Below, piece by piece: positions 43,580 to 51,874 of a DNA stretch of 64,000 bases; position 1 is the stretch's first letter, and each line of letters begins with the position of its first letter. Source of the stretch: QFNR01 sp043842855 (GTDB lineage Bacteria > Pseudomonadota > Gammaproteobacteria > Burkholderiales > Neisseriaceae); the NCBI GenBank assembly GCA_043842855.1, contig JBBPJF010000003.1, positions 248,001 through 312,000 on the forward strand, in the 5' to 3' direction. The notes under the pieces are model-generated. The model made no database searches. It saw only the letters and a list, made by a program, of their open reading frames with translations, and had not been told where the DNA came from. Made by a program: the position numbers and the translations under genes.

Positions 43580-45424
43580 CTATGGCTGTTTTTTAGCGGC
43601 AGTAACCGGCTCAGAAGGTATTTCCCCTAAAATACTTAATGCACTTGCCATAATCTGGCCAAAGGCAGGAGCTGCTACTACCCCGCCATAATAGCCATCT
43701 ACTCTCGGACTATCAATACCCACGACCACTATCAAACGAGGATTTTCTGCTGGTGCATAGCCAGCAAACATAGCTACGTGGTCGTTAGAAGAATATCTAC
43801 CATGAATGAGCTTTCTCGCCGTTCCTGATTTACCCGCTACCTTAAAACCGGGAATTGCCGCACGTGTACCTGTACCACCCGGCTCAGTGACGGTGGTCAT
43901 AATTGAACGCATCCATTTTGCCGTCGTTGGTTTAATTACAGGTATAGTTCTAGGAGCATTCTGCCCTAATTTAAGAAAAGTAGGTGTCAATAGCTGACCA
44001 TTATTGGTAAAGATCGTATAAGCTCGTGCTAATTGCAACAAACTCATCTGCACACCATAGCCATAAGAAAGGGTAGCTTTATCTAGAGGCTTCCACTGTT
44101 TCCAGTTATGCAATATCCCAGCGGCCTCTCCTGGAAAACCTGAGTTCGGTTTCCGTCCTACTCCAATAGAAACGAGATAGTCAAACACATCTTTAGAATC
44201 AAGGAGCGCCATTACCTTACTTGAACCTACATTAGAAGATTTAGTGATTATCCCCGTTACGGTTAACTGTGCGTGCGAACCCACATCTTCAATTCTATGA
44301 TTTTGTACCACATAGGGGTTAGTGTTTATCCAGGTATCGGGTTTCACCTTACCTTCATCCAATGCTTTGGCTATCACAAGTGGCTTAAATAAAGAACCTG
44401 GCTCCATCAAGTCATTCACTGCATAATTACGTCGCAACTTAACATCGTACTTAGTAAACTGAGAGGGGTTAAAATCTGGATAGTTGACCATTGCCAAGAC
44501 TTCGCCAGTTTTTGCGTCTAACACCACAGCACTACCCGAAGTTGCCTGGTGTGCCTGGACTGTTTCTCTTAGCACATCCATAGTGGCAGACTGTATATTC
44601 TTATCAATAGAGAGTACTAGGTCTCGTCCATCTTGGACGGCAGTATTTTTGTCAGAGCTAACATTATCGATATATCGACCCGTGTTATCCTGCACCATAA
44701 CGCGCAAGCCATTCTTTCCCCTTAAGTAACGATCAAATTGATACTCTAATCCTTCGAGTCCAATAATTCTCTCGTTATTTTGTAGGTCTACATCCACCTT
44801 AGTAACGCCGACAATCTGAGCAAACAAACTACCATCAGGGTAACGCCTTGCAGCAACCGGAGCTATTTTAATACCGGGCAAATGAAGGGCTTTAACTTTA
44901 TCTGCTACTAATTTATCTATTTTTCTCTTAAGATATCGATCACCCTTGGGCTTGCCTTCATAATTTCTATAATTAAATTGCGCATATAACTCTTCTCTTG
45001 TTTCGCCTAACCAATCAGCTAATTGATCCAGGTGTCGATAAAAATCCTGCTCATTTTGCTTTACTCTAGCTAAAAGTGCAGGCTTATTCTGTACCTTTCT
45101 TTTTTCCAAATCAAATTTAGGCAACTGGTAAGGATCTAAAATGATATTACGTCTCGGCTCATTCATTGCCAATATGACTCCGTTGCGATCCAAGATGCGA
45201 CCACGCTCAGCAATGATGGGTACTTTGCGGTAATAAATACTATTCCCATGGGCCTCCCATTTAGATACTTCTGACCACTGGAAATAGACCACTCGAGCAA
45301 AAACCACAACAAATAGGGCAAATAACCCTGCTAAAACCAAGTTAATTCGTGTATTTTCGGAAATACGACGTCTTTTTCGTTCTTGGTTGGTTCTAATTTT
45401 TCTATAATTTTCTTGGACTAACAT
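43580..45424 (-). CDS. ftsI: Penicillin-binding protein 3 (FtsI), septal transpeptidase
   Basis: Bitopic class B PBP that cross-links septal peptidoglycan together with FtsW. A basic N-terminus and one membrane helix (about 26-46) are followed by the dimerisation region and the transpeptidase domain with SLFK (serine about 344), SSNVGSS and KSGTAR, the three catalytic motifs. 614 residues is slightly longer than the usual 570-590. It begins four bases after the ftsL stop. Confidence 0.97.
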   Translation of the reverse strand: MLVQENYRKIRTNQERKRRRISENTRINLVLAGLFALFVVVFARVVYFQWSEVSKWEAHGNSIYYRKVPIIAERGRILDRNGVILAMNEPRRNIILDPYQLPKFDLEKRKVQNKPALLARVKQNEQDFYRHLDQLADWLGETREELYAQFNYRNYEGKPKGDRYLKRKIDKLVADKVKALHLPGIKIAPVAARRYPDGSLFAQIVGVTKVDVDLQNNERIIGLEGLEYQFDRYLRGKNGLRVMVQDNTGRYIDNVSSDKNTAVQDGRDLVLSIDKNIQSATMDVLRETVQAHQATSGSAVVLDAKTGEVLAMVNYPDFNPSQFTKYDVKLRRNYAVNDLMEPGSLFKPLVIAKALDEGKVKPDTWINTNPYVVQNHRIEDVGSHAQLTVTGIITKSSNVGSSKVMALLDSKDVFDYLVSIGVGRKPNSGFPGEAAGILHNWKQWKPLDKATLSYGYGVQMSLLQLARAYTIFTNNGQLLTPTFLKLGQNAPRTIPVIKPTTAKWMRSIMTTVTEPGGTGTRAAIPGFKVAGKSGTARKLIHGRYSSNDHVAMFAGYAPAENPRLIVVVGIDSPRVDGYYGGVVAAPAFGQIMASALSILGEIPSEPVTAAKKQP

Positions 45425-45428
45425 AGCA

Positions 45429-45686
45429 TTATTTAGCTTTCAAAGCCCTCCTCGCAGTAAAATCAGGAAGCTGCATTCCAACTGACGACGCTTTCTTTTT
45501 AATCCTATCGATATTTGTCAGTTGGGCCTTTTCCAGCAACATGAGTCGATACTCTTCCTCTAAATTTTGCATTAATCTTTTTTGGTTTTCTTTCAAGCCA
45601 AAATAACCTCTAGTCTGGCTTCTCATTGAAATCAACAACATAGCTGAAGCCACTGTAACTATTAGCAAACATGCATTTAACTTCAT
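45429..45686 (-). CDS. ftsL: Cell division protein FtsL
   Basis: 85-residue bitopic protein with one N-terminal helix (about 4-20) and a periplasmic coiled-coil segment (EEYRLMLLEKAQLTNIDRIK), which pairs with FtsB in the FtsQLB complex. Assigned mainly by size, topology and position between rsmH and ftsI, since FtsL sequences vary widely. Confidence 0.92.
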   Translation of the reverse strand: MKLNACLLIVTVASAMLLISMRSQTRGYFGLKENQKRLMQNLEEEYRLMLLEKAQLTNIDRIKKKASSVGMQLPDFTARRALKAK

Positions 45687-45689
45687 TAG

Positions 45690-46622
45690 CTAATCACTTC
45701 TTCTTCTTACTGCCACCCTCATGATGGCCGAGCGAGACCTAGGATTCCTCCTGATTTCTGTTAGTGTCGGTCTCATGGGTTTACCTAATTTAATCAAGGG
45801 CAACATTACTTCTCCCTCCTCTCTAAGCATTACCCACTTCGGTAGAAGGGGCTTACTAGAATATTGTTGTATAAACTGCTTTACTATCCTGTCTTCTAAC
45901 GAATGAAAGGCAATCGTCACCAACCTTCCGCCATCTGCAAGCAACTCCAGTGCATCGGGTAAAACTGCTCTTATATCGTCTAATTCGCCATTAATATGAA
46001 TACGGATAGCTTGAAATGTTCTGGTTGCAGGATGTTGTCCCCTCTCTCTAAATCTGACCACACGAGCAATTATTTCTGTGAGCTCCTGCGTCGTTTCTAA
46101 TTTTTTTTTCTTTTGGTATTCCACAATGGCCCGAGCAATTGGCTTAGCAAAACGCTCTTCTCCATACTCCTTAATGACTCGGCTAAGCTCCTCATGAGAG
46201 GCCTGGTGAAGCCATTCCGCCGCAGTAGGGCCCTGTGTATTATCCATTCTCATATCAAGCGGGCCATTCCACTGGAAACTGAATCCTCGAGAGGGTTCCT
46301 CTAACTGTGGTGTTGCTACTCCGAAATCAAATATAATTCCATCGATTCTTTTAATCCCTTGTTGGGCTAATTCTCCTGCTAAAGCCTTAAAGCTATTGTG
46401 AATGACCGTAACTCTTTTATCCTGCTGTGCCAATAAATGAGCGGCCTGAATGGCCTCTGGATCTTTGTCAATAACCAACAACCTTCCGTTTTGTCCCAAC
46501 CGCTCAAGTATCTCCATTGAATGCCCTCCTCGACCAAAAGTTGCATCCACGTAAATACCTTCACGCCTCACCGATAAGGCCTCTACGGCTTCCTCTAATA
46601 AAACACTCTTGTGCTCCATCAC
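45690..46622 (-). CDS. rsmH: 16S rRNA m4C1402 methyltransferase
   Basis: SAM-dependent N4-methyltransferase acting on C1402 of 16S rRNA. The N-terminal HKSVLLEEAVEAL and the SAM loop VDATFGRGGHS, then FDFGVATPQLEEPSRGFSF and the C-terminal SRSAIMRV are diagnostic. The start is either GTG 46622 (eight bases after AGGA) or the adjacent ATG 46619. It follows mraZ by three bases. Confidence 0.96.
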   Translation of the reverse strand: MMEHKSVLLEEAVEALSVRREGIYVDATFGRGGHSMEILERLGQNGRLLVIDKDPEAIQAAHLLAQQDKRVTVIHNSFKALAGELAQQGIKRIDGIIFDFGVATPQLEEPSRGFSFQWNGPLDMRMDNTQGPTAAEWLHQASHEELSRVIKEYGEERFAKPIARAIVEYQKKKKLETTQELTEIIARVVRFRERGQHPATRTFQAIRIHINGELDDIRAVLPDALELLADGGRLVTIAFHSLEDRIVKQFIQQYSSKPLLPKWVMLREEGEVMLPLIKLGKPMRPTLTEIRRNPRSRSAIMRVAVRRRSD

Positions 46623-46625
46623 AGT

Positions 46626-47087
46626 CTAAATCCTAAGATTAGTTTGGCTTAGTTCGGTTTCTAAAATAGCAGGATCCATATCCAAAATAGCATTGGTTTC
46701 CTGATCCCAACGGACTTTGCCCCAGATTTCCAAACGATCCGCTCGCCCAACTAGGACGACCTCTTTATCTAGGCCAAACTCCAGTAAGTTTCTCAGTCTC
46801 GGTGGAATTAAAATTCTTCCCGCAGCATCAAGCTGCAGCTTCTCCATATTTCCTAATACTAATTGTTGGAATTGTTGCAATATACGATTACCGGATATAG
46901 GCAGGTTCATCAATGCTTCTCTCACTGCCGCCCAGTTATCTTCTGGATACAGCAACAAATACTGCCTATTCTTTAAAGTAGCGCAGAGCGTAGGAGAGCG
47001 TAAAGAGAACAAAATCTCTCTAAACTTGGTGGGAATCGCTAAACGACCCTTGCGGTCTATAGAAACGTCCTGCACCCCATTAAACAT
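46626..47087 (-). CDS. mraZ: Transcriptional regulator MraZ
   Basis: DNA-binding protein that represses its own dcw operon. Two AbrB-like/MraZ domains: DVSIDRKGRLAIPTKFRE near the N-terminus and LQLDAAGRILIPPRLRN in the middle. 153 residues. It is the first gene of the operon, with AAAGGA five bases before the ATG. Four CCCAC-type boxes lie 25-95 bases upstream. Confidence 0.96.
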   Translation of the reverse strand: MFNGVQDVSIDRKGRLAIPTKFREILFSLRSPTLCATLKNRQYLLLYPEDNWAAVREALMNLPISGNRILQQFQQLVLGNMEKLQLDAAGRILIPPRLRNLLEFGLDKEVVLVGRADRLEIWGKVRWDQETNAILDMDPAILETELSQTNLRI

Positions 47088-47111
47088 GGCTATCCTTTAG
47101 TATAAAATTTT

Positions 47112-47146
47112 CCCACTTTCTCCTATTTATTACCACTTTAACCCAC
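47112..47146 (-). promoter_or_regulatory. MraZ operator boxes
   Basis: Read on the minus strand, GTGGG/GTGGT boxes occur at 47142-47146, 47132-47136 and 47112-47116, with a degenerate one at 47122-47126. They lie on a 10-base grid, like the TGGGN repeats bound by MraZ in E. coli. They overlap and follow the predicted transcription start. A further GTGGG lies at 47176-47180, just upstream of the -35. Confidence 0.7.
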
Positions 47147-47175
47147 AATATAATCAAAAAAAATAAATACATCAA
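47147..47175 (-). promoter_or_regulatory. Promoter of the dcw operon
   Basis: On the minus strand TTGATG (47170-47175) and TATATT (47147-47152) are separated by 17 bases. The position just upstream of the MraZ boxes and mraZ supports it. Confidence 0.7.
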
Positions 47176-47337
47176 CCCACAACGAAATTTTTTTTAAAAA
47201 ACAGTTAATTACCTGATCATTCTCTCCATCCAATTTGTATTTTCCTCTTATGAAACATCAACCTACTAAACTGGATAGAAATTGTTATAGAAACAGCCTA
47301 CAATGGGCCCTATATTTAAGTCTTGAGCATCTAAAAA

Positions 47338-48492
47338 GTGGAAAAACTTCCTGCCCCAACTCCTGAAGAGCAGGCCAAGAGTGAACAACTTCTTGAAAAA
47401 ATTAAGTGGGCAATTAAACAACAGGGCTTTTTAGCCTTTGATGAATATCTAGATTGGGTGATGTATGCCCCAGAGCTTGGTTACTATACGGGAAATCAAC
47501 CTAAAATCGGTTCAAAAGGGGATTTCATTACTGCGCCAGCGTTACATCCAATTTTTGCTCAAACTCTAGCTCATCAACTCACAGAGCTATTGTCCTTAAC
47601 AGAAGGTAATATCTACGAATTTGGAGCAGGAACGGGACAACTGGCAGCAGAGTTGCTGCGTTTTTTACCCCATCACTCAGTTAAAAACTACTATATCATT
47701 GAAATTTCTCCCTATTTAAGTTCCCTTCAGTGCGAGACTATCCGTACTTTAGCACCACACCAAGCTCATAAACTACACCACTTGAAGAATCTACCTACCT
47801 GGTTTAACGGGGTGATCATTGGTAATGAAGTTTTAGATGCAATTCCCTTTAATTTAGTAAGCAAAAGTAATAATAATTACTTTGAAATGGGCGTGGCGCT
47901 CAGCTTTGATTCGCAGTTGTCATTGGCCTCACGCCCTATGCCTGCTGGTTATTTAAGAGAAGAAGCAGAAAATTATTTAAATAGTTGTCCAGCCCCATAT
48001 CAGACAGAGCTTCATCTAAGACAGAAGGCTTTTATTCGCGCTATATGTGATAGATTAGCTACCGCAGCTGTACTATTTATTGATTATGGTTTCGATGCAG
48101 CGCAGTATTACCATGCTCAAAGGACGATGGGAACCTTCATAGGCCACTATCATCACCACACCATTATGGATCCTTTTTTCCGTCCTGGCTTAACTGACCT
48201 GACTGCGCACGTAAATTTTTCAGCAATTGCAGAATCCGTTACTGAAATGTCCACTGATTTAGTAGGATATACTTCACAAAGTAATTTTTTGCTTAACCTT
48301 GGGATAATTGAGTTCTTAGAGCATTATGCAAATACTGACAATGAAGAAAATTACTGGCGTGCAAGTCAAGCATGTCAGACTTTGCTCCAACCTCACGAAA
48401 TGGGAGAACTATTTAAAGTAATAGCATTTACCAAAAATATAGAATTAGATTGGCAGGGTTTTAGTAATAATGACTGGACCCACAAACTCTAA
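47338..48492 (+). CDS. Class I SAM-dependent methyltransferase, MidA/NDUFAF7-like
   Basis: Family of protein methyltransferases whose mitochondrial member NDUFAF7 methylates a complex I subunit. Family marks are the N-terminal FDEYLDWVMYAPELGYYTG, GDFITAPALHPIFAQTLAHQ, the SAM motif YEFGAGTGQLA (about 90-100), and FIDYGFDAAQYYH. 384 residues is normal. The start is a GTG at 47338 right after an in-frame stop; the ribosome-binding site is weak. It is divergent from mraZ. The bacterial substrate is unknown. Confidence 0.9.
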   Translation: MEKLPAPTPEEQAKSEQLLEKIKWAIKQQGFLAFDEYLDWVMYAPELGYYTGNQPKIGSKGDFITAPALHPIFAQTLAHQLTELLSLTEGNIYEFGAGTGQLAAELLRFLPHHSVKNYYIIEISPYLSSLQCETIRTLAPHQAHKLHHLKNLPTWFNGVIIGNEVLDAIPFNLVSKSNNNYFEMGVALSFDSQLSLASRPMPAGYLREEAENYLNSCPAPYQTELHLRQKAFIRAICDRLATAAVLFIDYGFDAAQYYHAQRTMGTFIGHYHHHTIMDPFFRPGLTDLTAHVNFSAIAESVTEMSTDLVGYTSQSNFLLNLGIIEFLEHYANTDNEENYWRASQACQTLLQPHEMGELFKVIAFTKNIELDWQGFSNNDWTHKL

Positions 48493-48843
48493 AGTACTCC
48501 TCAGCTTAAATTCATCTAACTTTGAAGAAATGGTATTCACTCTTTACTATATTTAGGGGGGTCTTTACTTAGTTCTCCACTTCCTTACTTATGAACCCTT
48601 CTAAAAAAAAGACTAACAAAACAGCTAATAGGCGACTTACAACCACAACGAGTTAGTCATTCCTTTCTAATCTTTGCCTCTACCTAAATTGACTCATCGT
48701 ACACTTATTCAGCTTCAGCTAATTCCTAAATCATCAATCATCCCCTCTTTTCTACTAACAAGAACTGAGCAGTTAGCCATCGCCTGCCTCCCCTTTATAG
48801 GTCGTATTTTCTCTATAGATTATTCAGTCCTTTTCAGTCCTTC
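48493..48843. other. Spacer without recognised gene
   Basis: A plus frame (48674-48883) overlaps the small membrane protein gene antisense and has no ribosome-binding site. Nothing else is seen. Confidence 0.3.
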
Positions 48844-49071
48844 TTATCGTAGTGCCCGTGCCAAGCTTGCCTCGCAGTTTTGACGCCTATTTTCCTCTTG
48901 AATTAAGGCTTGTTTTAAATTTTCCATCTTCACATTTACAGAACTATCCACTTGGATAGATCTACCCGTGGACTTAGGCAAATAATTAGCTAGAGCGGTG
49001 CCGATAAAGACCCCTATGATCAGAGAGCAAATTCCAACAGTAACCATTAACAATAAAATTTTTTGAAACAT
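48844..49071 (-). CDS. Small single-pass membrane protein
   Basis: 75 residues from ATG 49071, which has AGGAG five bases upstream, a strong ribosome-binding site that argues for a real gene. One helix (about 5-29) is followed by a short tail with a coiled-coil-like stretch MENLKQALIQEENRRQ and one cysteine. It is probably anchored in the inner membrane with the tail outside. No family is recognised. An upstream TTG at 49119 would add residues but has no ribosome-binding site. Confidence 0.65.
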   Translation of the reverse strand: MFQKILLLMVTVGICSLIIGVFIGTALANYLPKSTGRSIQVDSSVNVKMENLKQALIQEENRRQNCEASLARALR

Positions 49072-49549
49072 TTTTTCTCCTAAAAGCCACCTTAGAGAAT
49101 AGCAAAAATTATAGTTCAAACCCCAATGCTCGTCATGGATTGTGCCATCTTTAATGGAGAATAAGTCGCATTAGATGAATTAATTTTTAGTTGCTTTTCT
49201 TTTAAATCTGTTTAAAATTAGGCCTTTGGTTTAATTTATGTCCTATTTTACAAAGACTTAAGGAATACTCATCTATGTTAGCTAACTTGGTAGTTTTGAA
49301 TGCGCCCTCTTGCCAATCTCTAGTCCATTGGGTTACTAGCTTGGTGCTTATGATAGTGGGTCACATTCCCTTTTGGTACTAACATAGCTAGGACAACCTT
49401 GAGGAAAAAGGGGAGCTACCACTGACTTGTGCTGTATTGTTATCTAGGCATTAGCTCTTTCCAGTATTACTTGATTGGAGCATTAATGCTTTAATGTGTC
49501 CAGGGTTTAGCTCCGGTTTTACTTGTATGCTATACAGAAAGGAATTCTT
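49072..49549. other. Spacer with a 12-base palindrome upstream of the RlpA-like gene
   Basis: AGCATTAATGCT (49479-49490) is a perfect palindrome 59 bases before the start of the next gene and could be a regulator site. A 35-codon plus frame at 49275-49382 is hydrophobic, but the spacing to AAGGA is poor and I do not call it. Confidence 0.35.
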
Positions 49550-50098
49550 TTGAAATTATCCAGATTTTATCTCACTACTGCGGTGTCTTTGAGCTTTTTA
49601 GTATCAGGGGCGGTTAGCCTGAATCTCGGAACAGGAGAAGGAGTGGCTTTAGCTAGAAATTTAGATCTATCTCCCTTAAAAGCAAACCAATGTGGAACTG
49701 TCTGTTCCTCCTTATATCAAGCACCTGATTTAGAAGACCAGTATCGGTCAACAAAAAAGGCTTTGCATAAATCGGAGAAGGTAGCGAATACTCTTTCGTC
49801 ACATAGGAGAGTGGAAGTAGGTTTAGCCTCCTGGTACGGCAGGCCTTTTCATGGTAGAAAAACAGCTTCAGGAACAATATACAATATGTATGCCCTGACA
49901 GCAGCTCATAAAAATTTACGCCTTAATGCGCACATTCAGGTCACCAATCTACGGAACAATAAAGCAGTCATTTTAAAGGTAACTGATAGAGGTCCTTATG
50001 TGGGTAAACGCATTTTGGATGTCTCTTATGCCGCGGCACAAAAATTAGGCTTCACAAAAAGTGGTACTGCACCCGTAAGAGTGGAAGTCATAGATTAG
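49550..50098 (+). CDS. RlpA-like septal ring protein / DPBB-fold lytic transglycosylase
   Basis: The C-terminal half is a double-psi beta-barrel domain of the RlpA type: GLASWYGRPFHGRKTASG, then YALTAAHKNLRLN and VTDRGPYVGKRILDVSYAAA. RlpA proteins cleave peptidoglycan strands lacking stem peptides or localise to the septum. I choose TTG 49550, with AAGGA about six bases upstream, giving a signal peptide (MKLSRFYLTTAVSLSF ... GVALA) and a protein of about 182 residues; the earlier TTG at 49523 lacks a ribosome-binding site. There is no SPOR domain, unlike E. coli RlpA, and no lipobox. Confidence 0.85.
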   Translation: MKLSRFYLTTAVSLSFLVSGAVSLNLGTGEGVALARNLDLSPLKANQCGTVCSSLYQAPDLEDQYRSTKKALHKSEKVANTLSSHRRVEVGLASWYGRPFHGRKTASGTIYNMYALTAAHKNLRLNAHIQVTNLRNNKAVILKVTDRGPYVGKRILDVSYAAAQKLGFTKSGTAPVRVEVID

Positions 50099-50163
50099 CC
50101 ACAATTCTTGTTAGGCTGCTTCTCCTCGTATAAAATAACCAAATCGCAATACCGGGGGACTTT

Positions 50164-50769
50164 ATGAGCAATTCTTTTCTCAAAAGTTTCAAAACTAGGA
50201 GGACTGTCTATGAGCTGTCTAACCAACTTACCCAAGAGCAAGGACAGCTTGAAGAATTAATTTTCTCAGCCATCGAACTAGCCCCTTCGGCTTTCAACTC
50301 ACAAACTTCGAGGGCAGTTATTCTATTTGAGGACGCTCACCTTTATCTATGGCAAAAAATAGTTAGGAAGACCCTACAGTCTTTGGTTACGGGAGATTTT
50401 TCTCCTACAGAAAATAAATTAAAAGCTTTTGCCCAAGCCTATGGCACGGTGCTATTCTTTGAAGATATGCAGGTAGTTGACCGCTTTAAAAAAGATTATC
50501 CTACCTATGCTCCTAACTTTATTTCTTTTTCTGAGCAGTCTAATGGGATGGCCCAACTCGCAGTCTGGACCGCACTTGCTACAGAGTCTATAGGCGCTTC
50601 TCTACAGCACTATAACCCTCTTATTGACGATGAGGTTAAAGTACACTGGAAACTTCCTGCATACTGGAAGTTACTGTCACAATTGGTGTTCGGTTCAATC
50701 AAAAGCTTCCCGGGTGAAAAGGAAATCAGGAGCAGAACAGCTCGTTTCCACACATTAAGTGAGGCTTAG
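50164..50769 (+). CDS. Nitroreductase-family protein
   Basis: About 200 residues of the FMN-dependent nitroreductase fold, of the small YdfN/Frm2-like branch: FKTRRTVYELSNQL at the N-terminus, the APSAFNSQTSRAVIL segment that contacts FMN, GMAQLAVWTALATESIGASLQHYNPLID in the middle, and PGEKEIRSR at the end. The substrate is unknown; members reduce nitro groups or quinone-like compounds. It stands alone, downstream of the RlpA-like gene on the same strand. Confidence 0.8.
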   Translation: MSNSFLKSFKTRRTVYELSNQLTQEQGQLEELIFSAIELAPSAFNSQTSRAVILFEDAHLYLWQKIVRKTLQSLVTGDFSPTENKLKAFAQAYGTVLFFEDMQVVDRFKKDYPTYAPNFISFSEQSNGMAQLAVWTALATESIGASLQHYNPLIDDEVKVHWKLPAYWKLLSQLVFGSIKSFPGEKEIRSRTARFHTLSEA

Positions 50770-50903
50770 TGCTTCATCTAGTTCCAAAAGGCTTAAGTTA
50801 GCCTCTGCAAAGCTCTCTTTTGGGTAGACAGTCCAACTGTAGTCTAATATTAAATATCTATCTCAAGCTTGAGCTTCCAAATAGTCTAGCTGGTCCTTCT
50901 AAG

Positions 50904-51470
50904 TCAACATTGCCAAAGTAAATTACAAGATTCTCCTATGGCTAACTTCAGATCAAATAGGTTAAGAGAACCTATTTGAGTACGGATCAGTCTCAGACAT
51001 GGATAACCTACATGAGCGGTCATTTTTCTTATTTGCCGATTCTTTCCTTCGGAAATACAGATAGCAATCCAAAAATCTGGAACGGTACGTCGCCACCGAA
51101 TGGGAGGATTTCTTTCCCAGATCCACTCTTTTTCTCTCTTCTGTAAAAAACGTATTTTAGCTGCTTGAGTGTGATAGTGTTTAAGTTGCACCCCCTCCTC
51201 TAATAACTTCAAACGTCCCTGATCAGGTATTCCCTCTAATTGAACAAAATAAGTTTTTTCTTGCTTATGCGTGGGATGACTAATTCTATGTTGAAGTAGT
51301 CCATTTTGAGTTAACAGTACCAAACCTTCACTATCAGCATCTAACCTGCCAGCAGGATAAAATCCTTTCGCATCAATGAAGTCTTTTAAGCAGGAATATT
51401 TTTCATGAGGAGAGAACTGACAGACAACCCCATAAGGTTTATTGAAAGCGATGACAGTAGCTCGAGACAT
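50904..51470 (-). CDS. rluE: 23S rRNA pseudouridine synthase, RluE/RsuA family
   Basis: Converts a uridine of rRNA to pseudouridine. The catalytic motif GRLDADSEGLVLLT carries the conserved aspartate, preceded by FNKPYGVVCQFSPH and followed by KTYFVQLEG and EGKNRQIRKMTAHVGYPCLRLIR, all standard for the RsuA family. I choose ATG 51470 (MSRATVIAFNK); a longer reading begins inside the tRNA gene at 51526-51602. The short protein without an S4 domain fits RluE (target U2457) rather than RluB or RsuA. Confidence 0.88.
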   Translation of the reverse strand: MSRATVIAFNKPYGVVCQFSPHEKYSCLKDFIDAKGFYPAGRLDADSEGLVLLTQNGLLQHRISHPTHKQEKTYFVQLEGIPDQGRLKLLEEGVQLKHYHTQAAKIRFLQKREKEWIWERNPPIRWRRTVPDFWIAICISEGKNRQIRKMTAHVGYPCLRLIRTQIGSLNLFDLKLAIGESCNLLWQC

Positions 51471-51525
51471 CGGATAAACTGACACAGGAGAAATAAAGAA
51501 AGCAACAGAAAGACCCAGAGCAAAA

Positions 51526-51602
51526 TGGTGGCGAATCAGGGACTCGAACCCCGGACACAAGGATTATGATTCCTCTGCTCTAACCGACTGAGCTAATTCG
51601 CC
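51526..51602 (-). tRNA. tRNA-Met, elongator (CAT)
   Basis: Acceptor GGCGAAT/ATTCGCC, anticodon loop ATCATAA with CAT, T-loop GGTTCGAGTCC, encoded CCA. The first pair is G-C and the anticodon stem lacks three consecutive G-C pairs, so it is not initiator tRNA. A lysidine-modified isoleucine tRNA cannot be fully excluded from sequence, but the anticodon stem GAGGA/TCCTT is common in elongator tRNA-Met. Confidence 0.9.
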
Positions 51603-51785
51603 AACTATCAAACCACGAGCCCGGAATCCTAATAAGTTTTAATCACTTTGTCAAGTACGCTGTAGCATCGATGGCTAATCCTACCAAGTCCACCCTCACC
51701 AAGCGTCATAACCCTCAGAATTGCATGATAAGAACGTTTACCATAAAAGCTAAGGCAAACACATAACTAGACTCTACCTAAAAAC

Positions 51786-51861
51786 TGGTGGGCCGTGATG
51801 GATTCGAACCATCGACCAACGGATTAAAAGTCCGCTGCTCTACCGACTGAGCTAACGACCC
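51786..51861 (-). tRNA. tRNA-Lys (TTT)
   Basis: Acceptor GGGTCGT/ACGGCCC, anticodon loop CTTTTAA with TTT, encoded CCA. It lies 13 bases downstream of the recJ stop on the same strand and could be co-transcribed with it. Confidence 0.95.
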
Positions 51862-51874
51862 TAAAAGAGCGTGA

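Noticed and set aside
49275..49382. 35-codon hydrophobic plus frame
   Set aside because: The distance from AAGGA to the ATG is about 11 bases and there is no other support.
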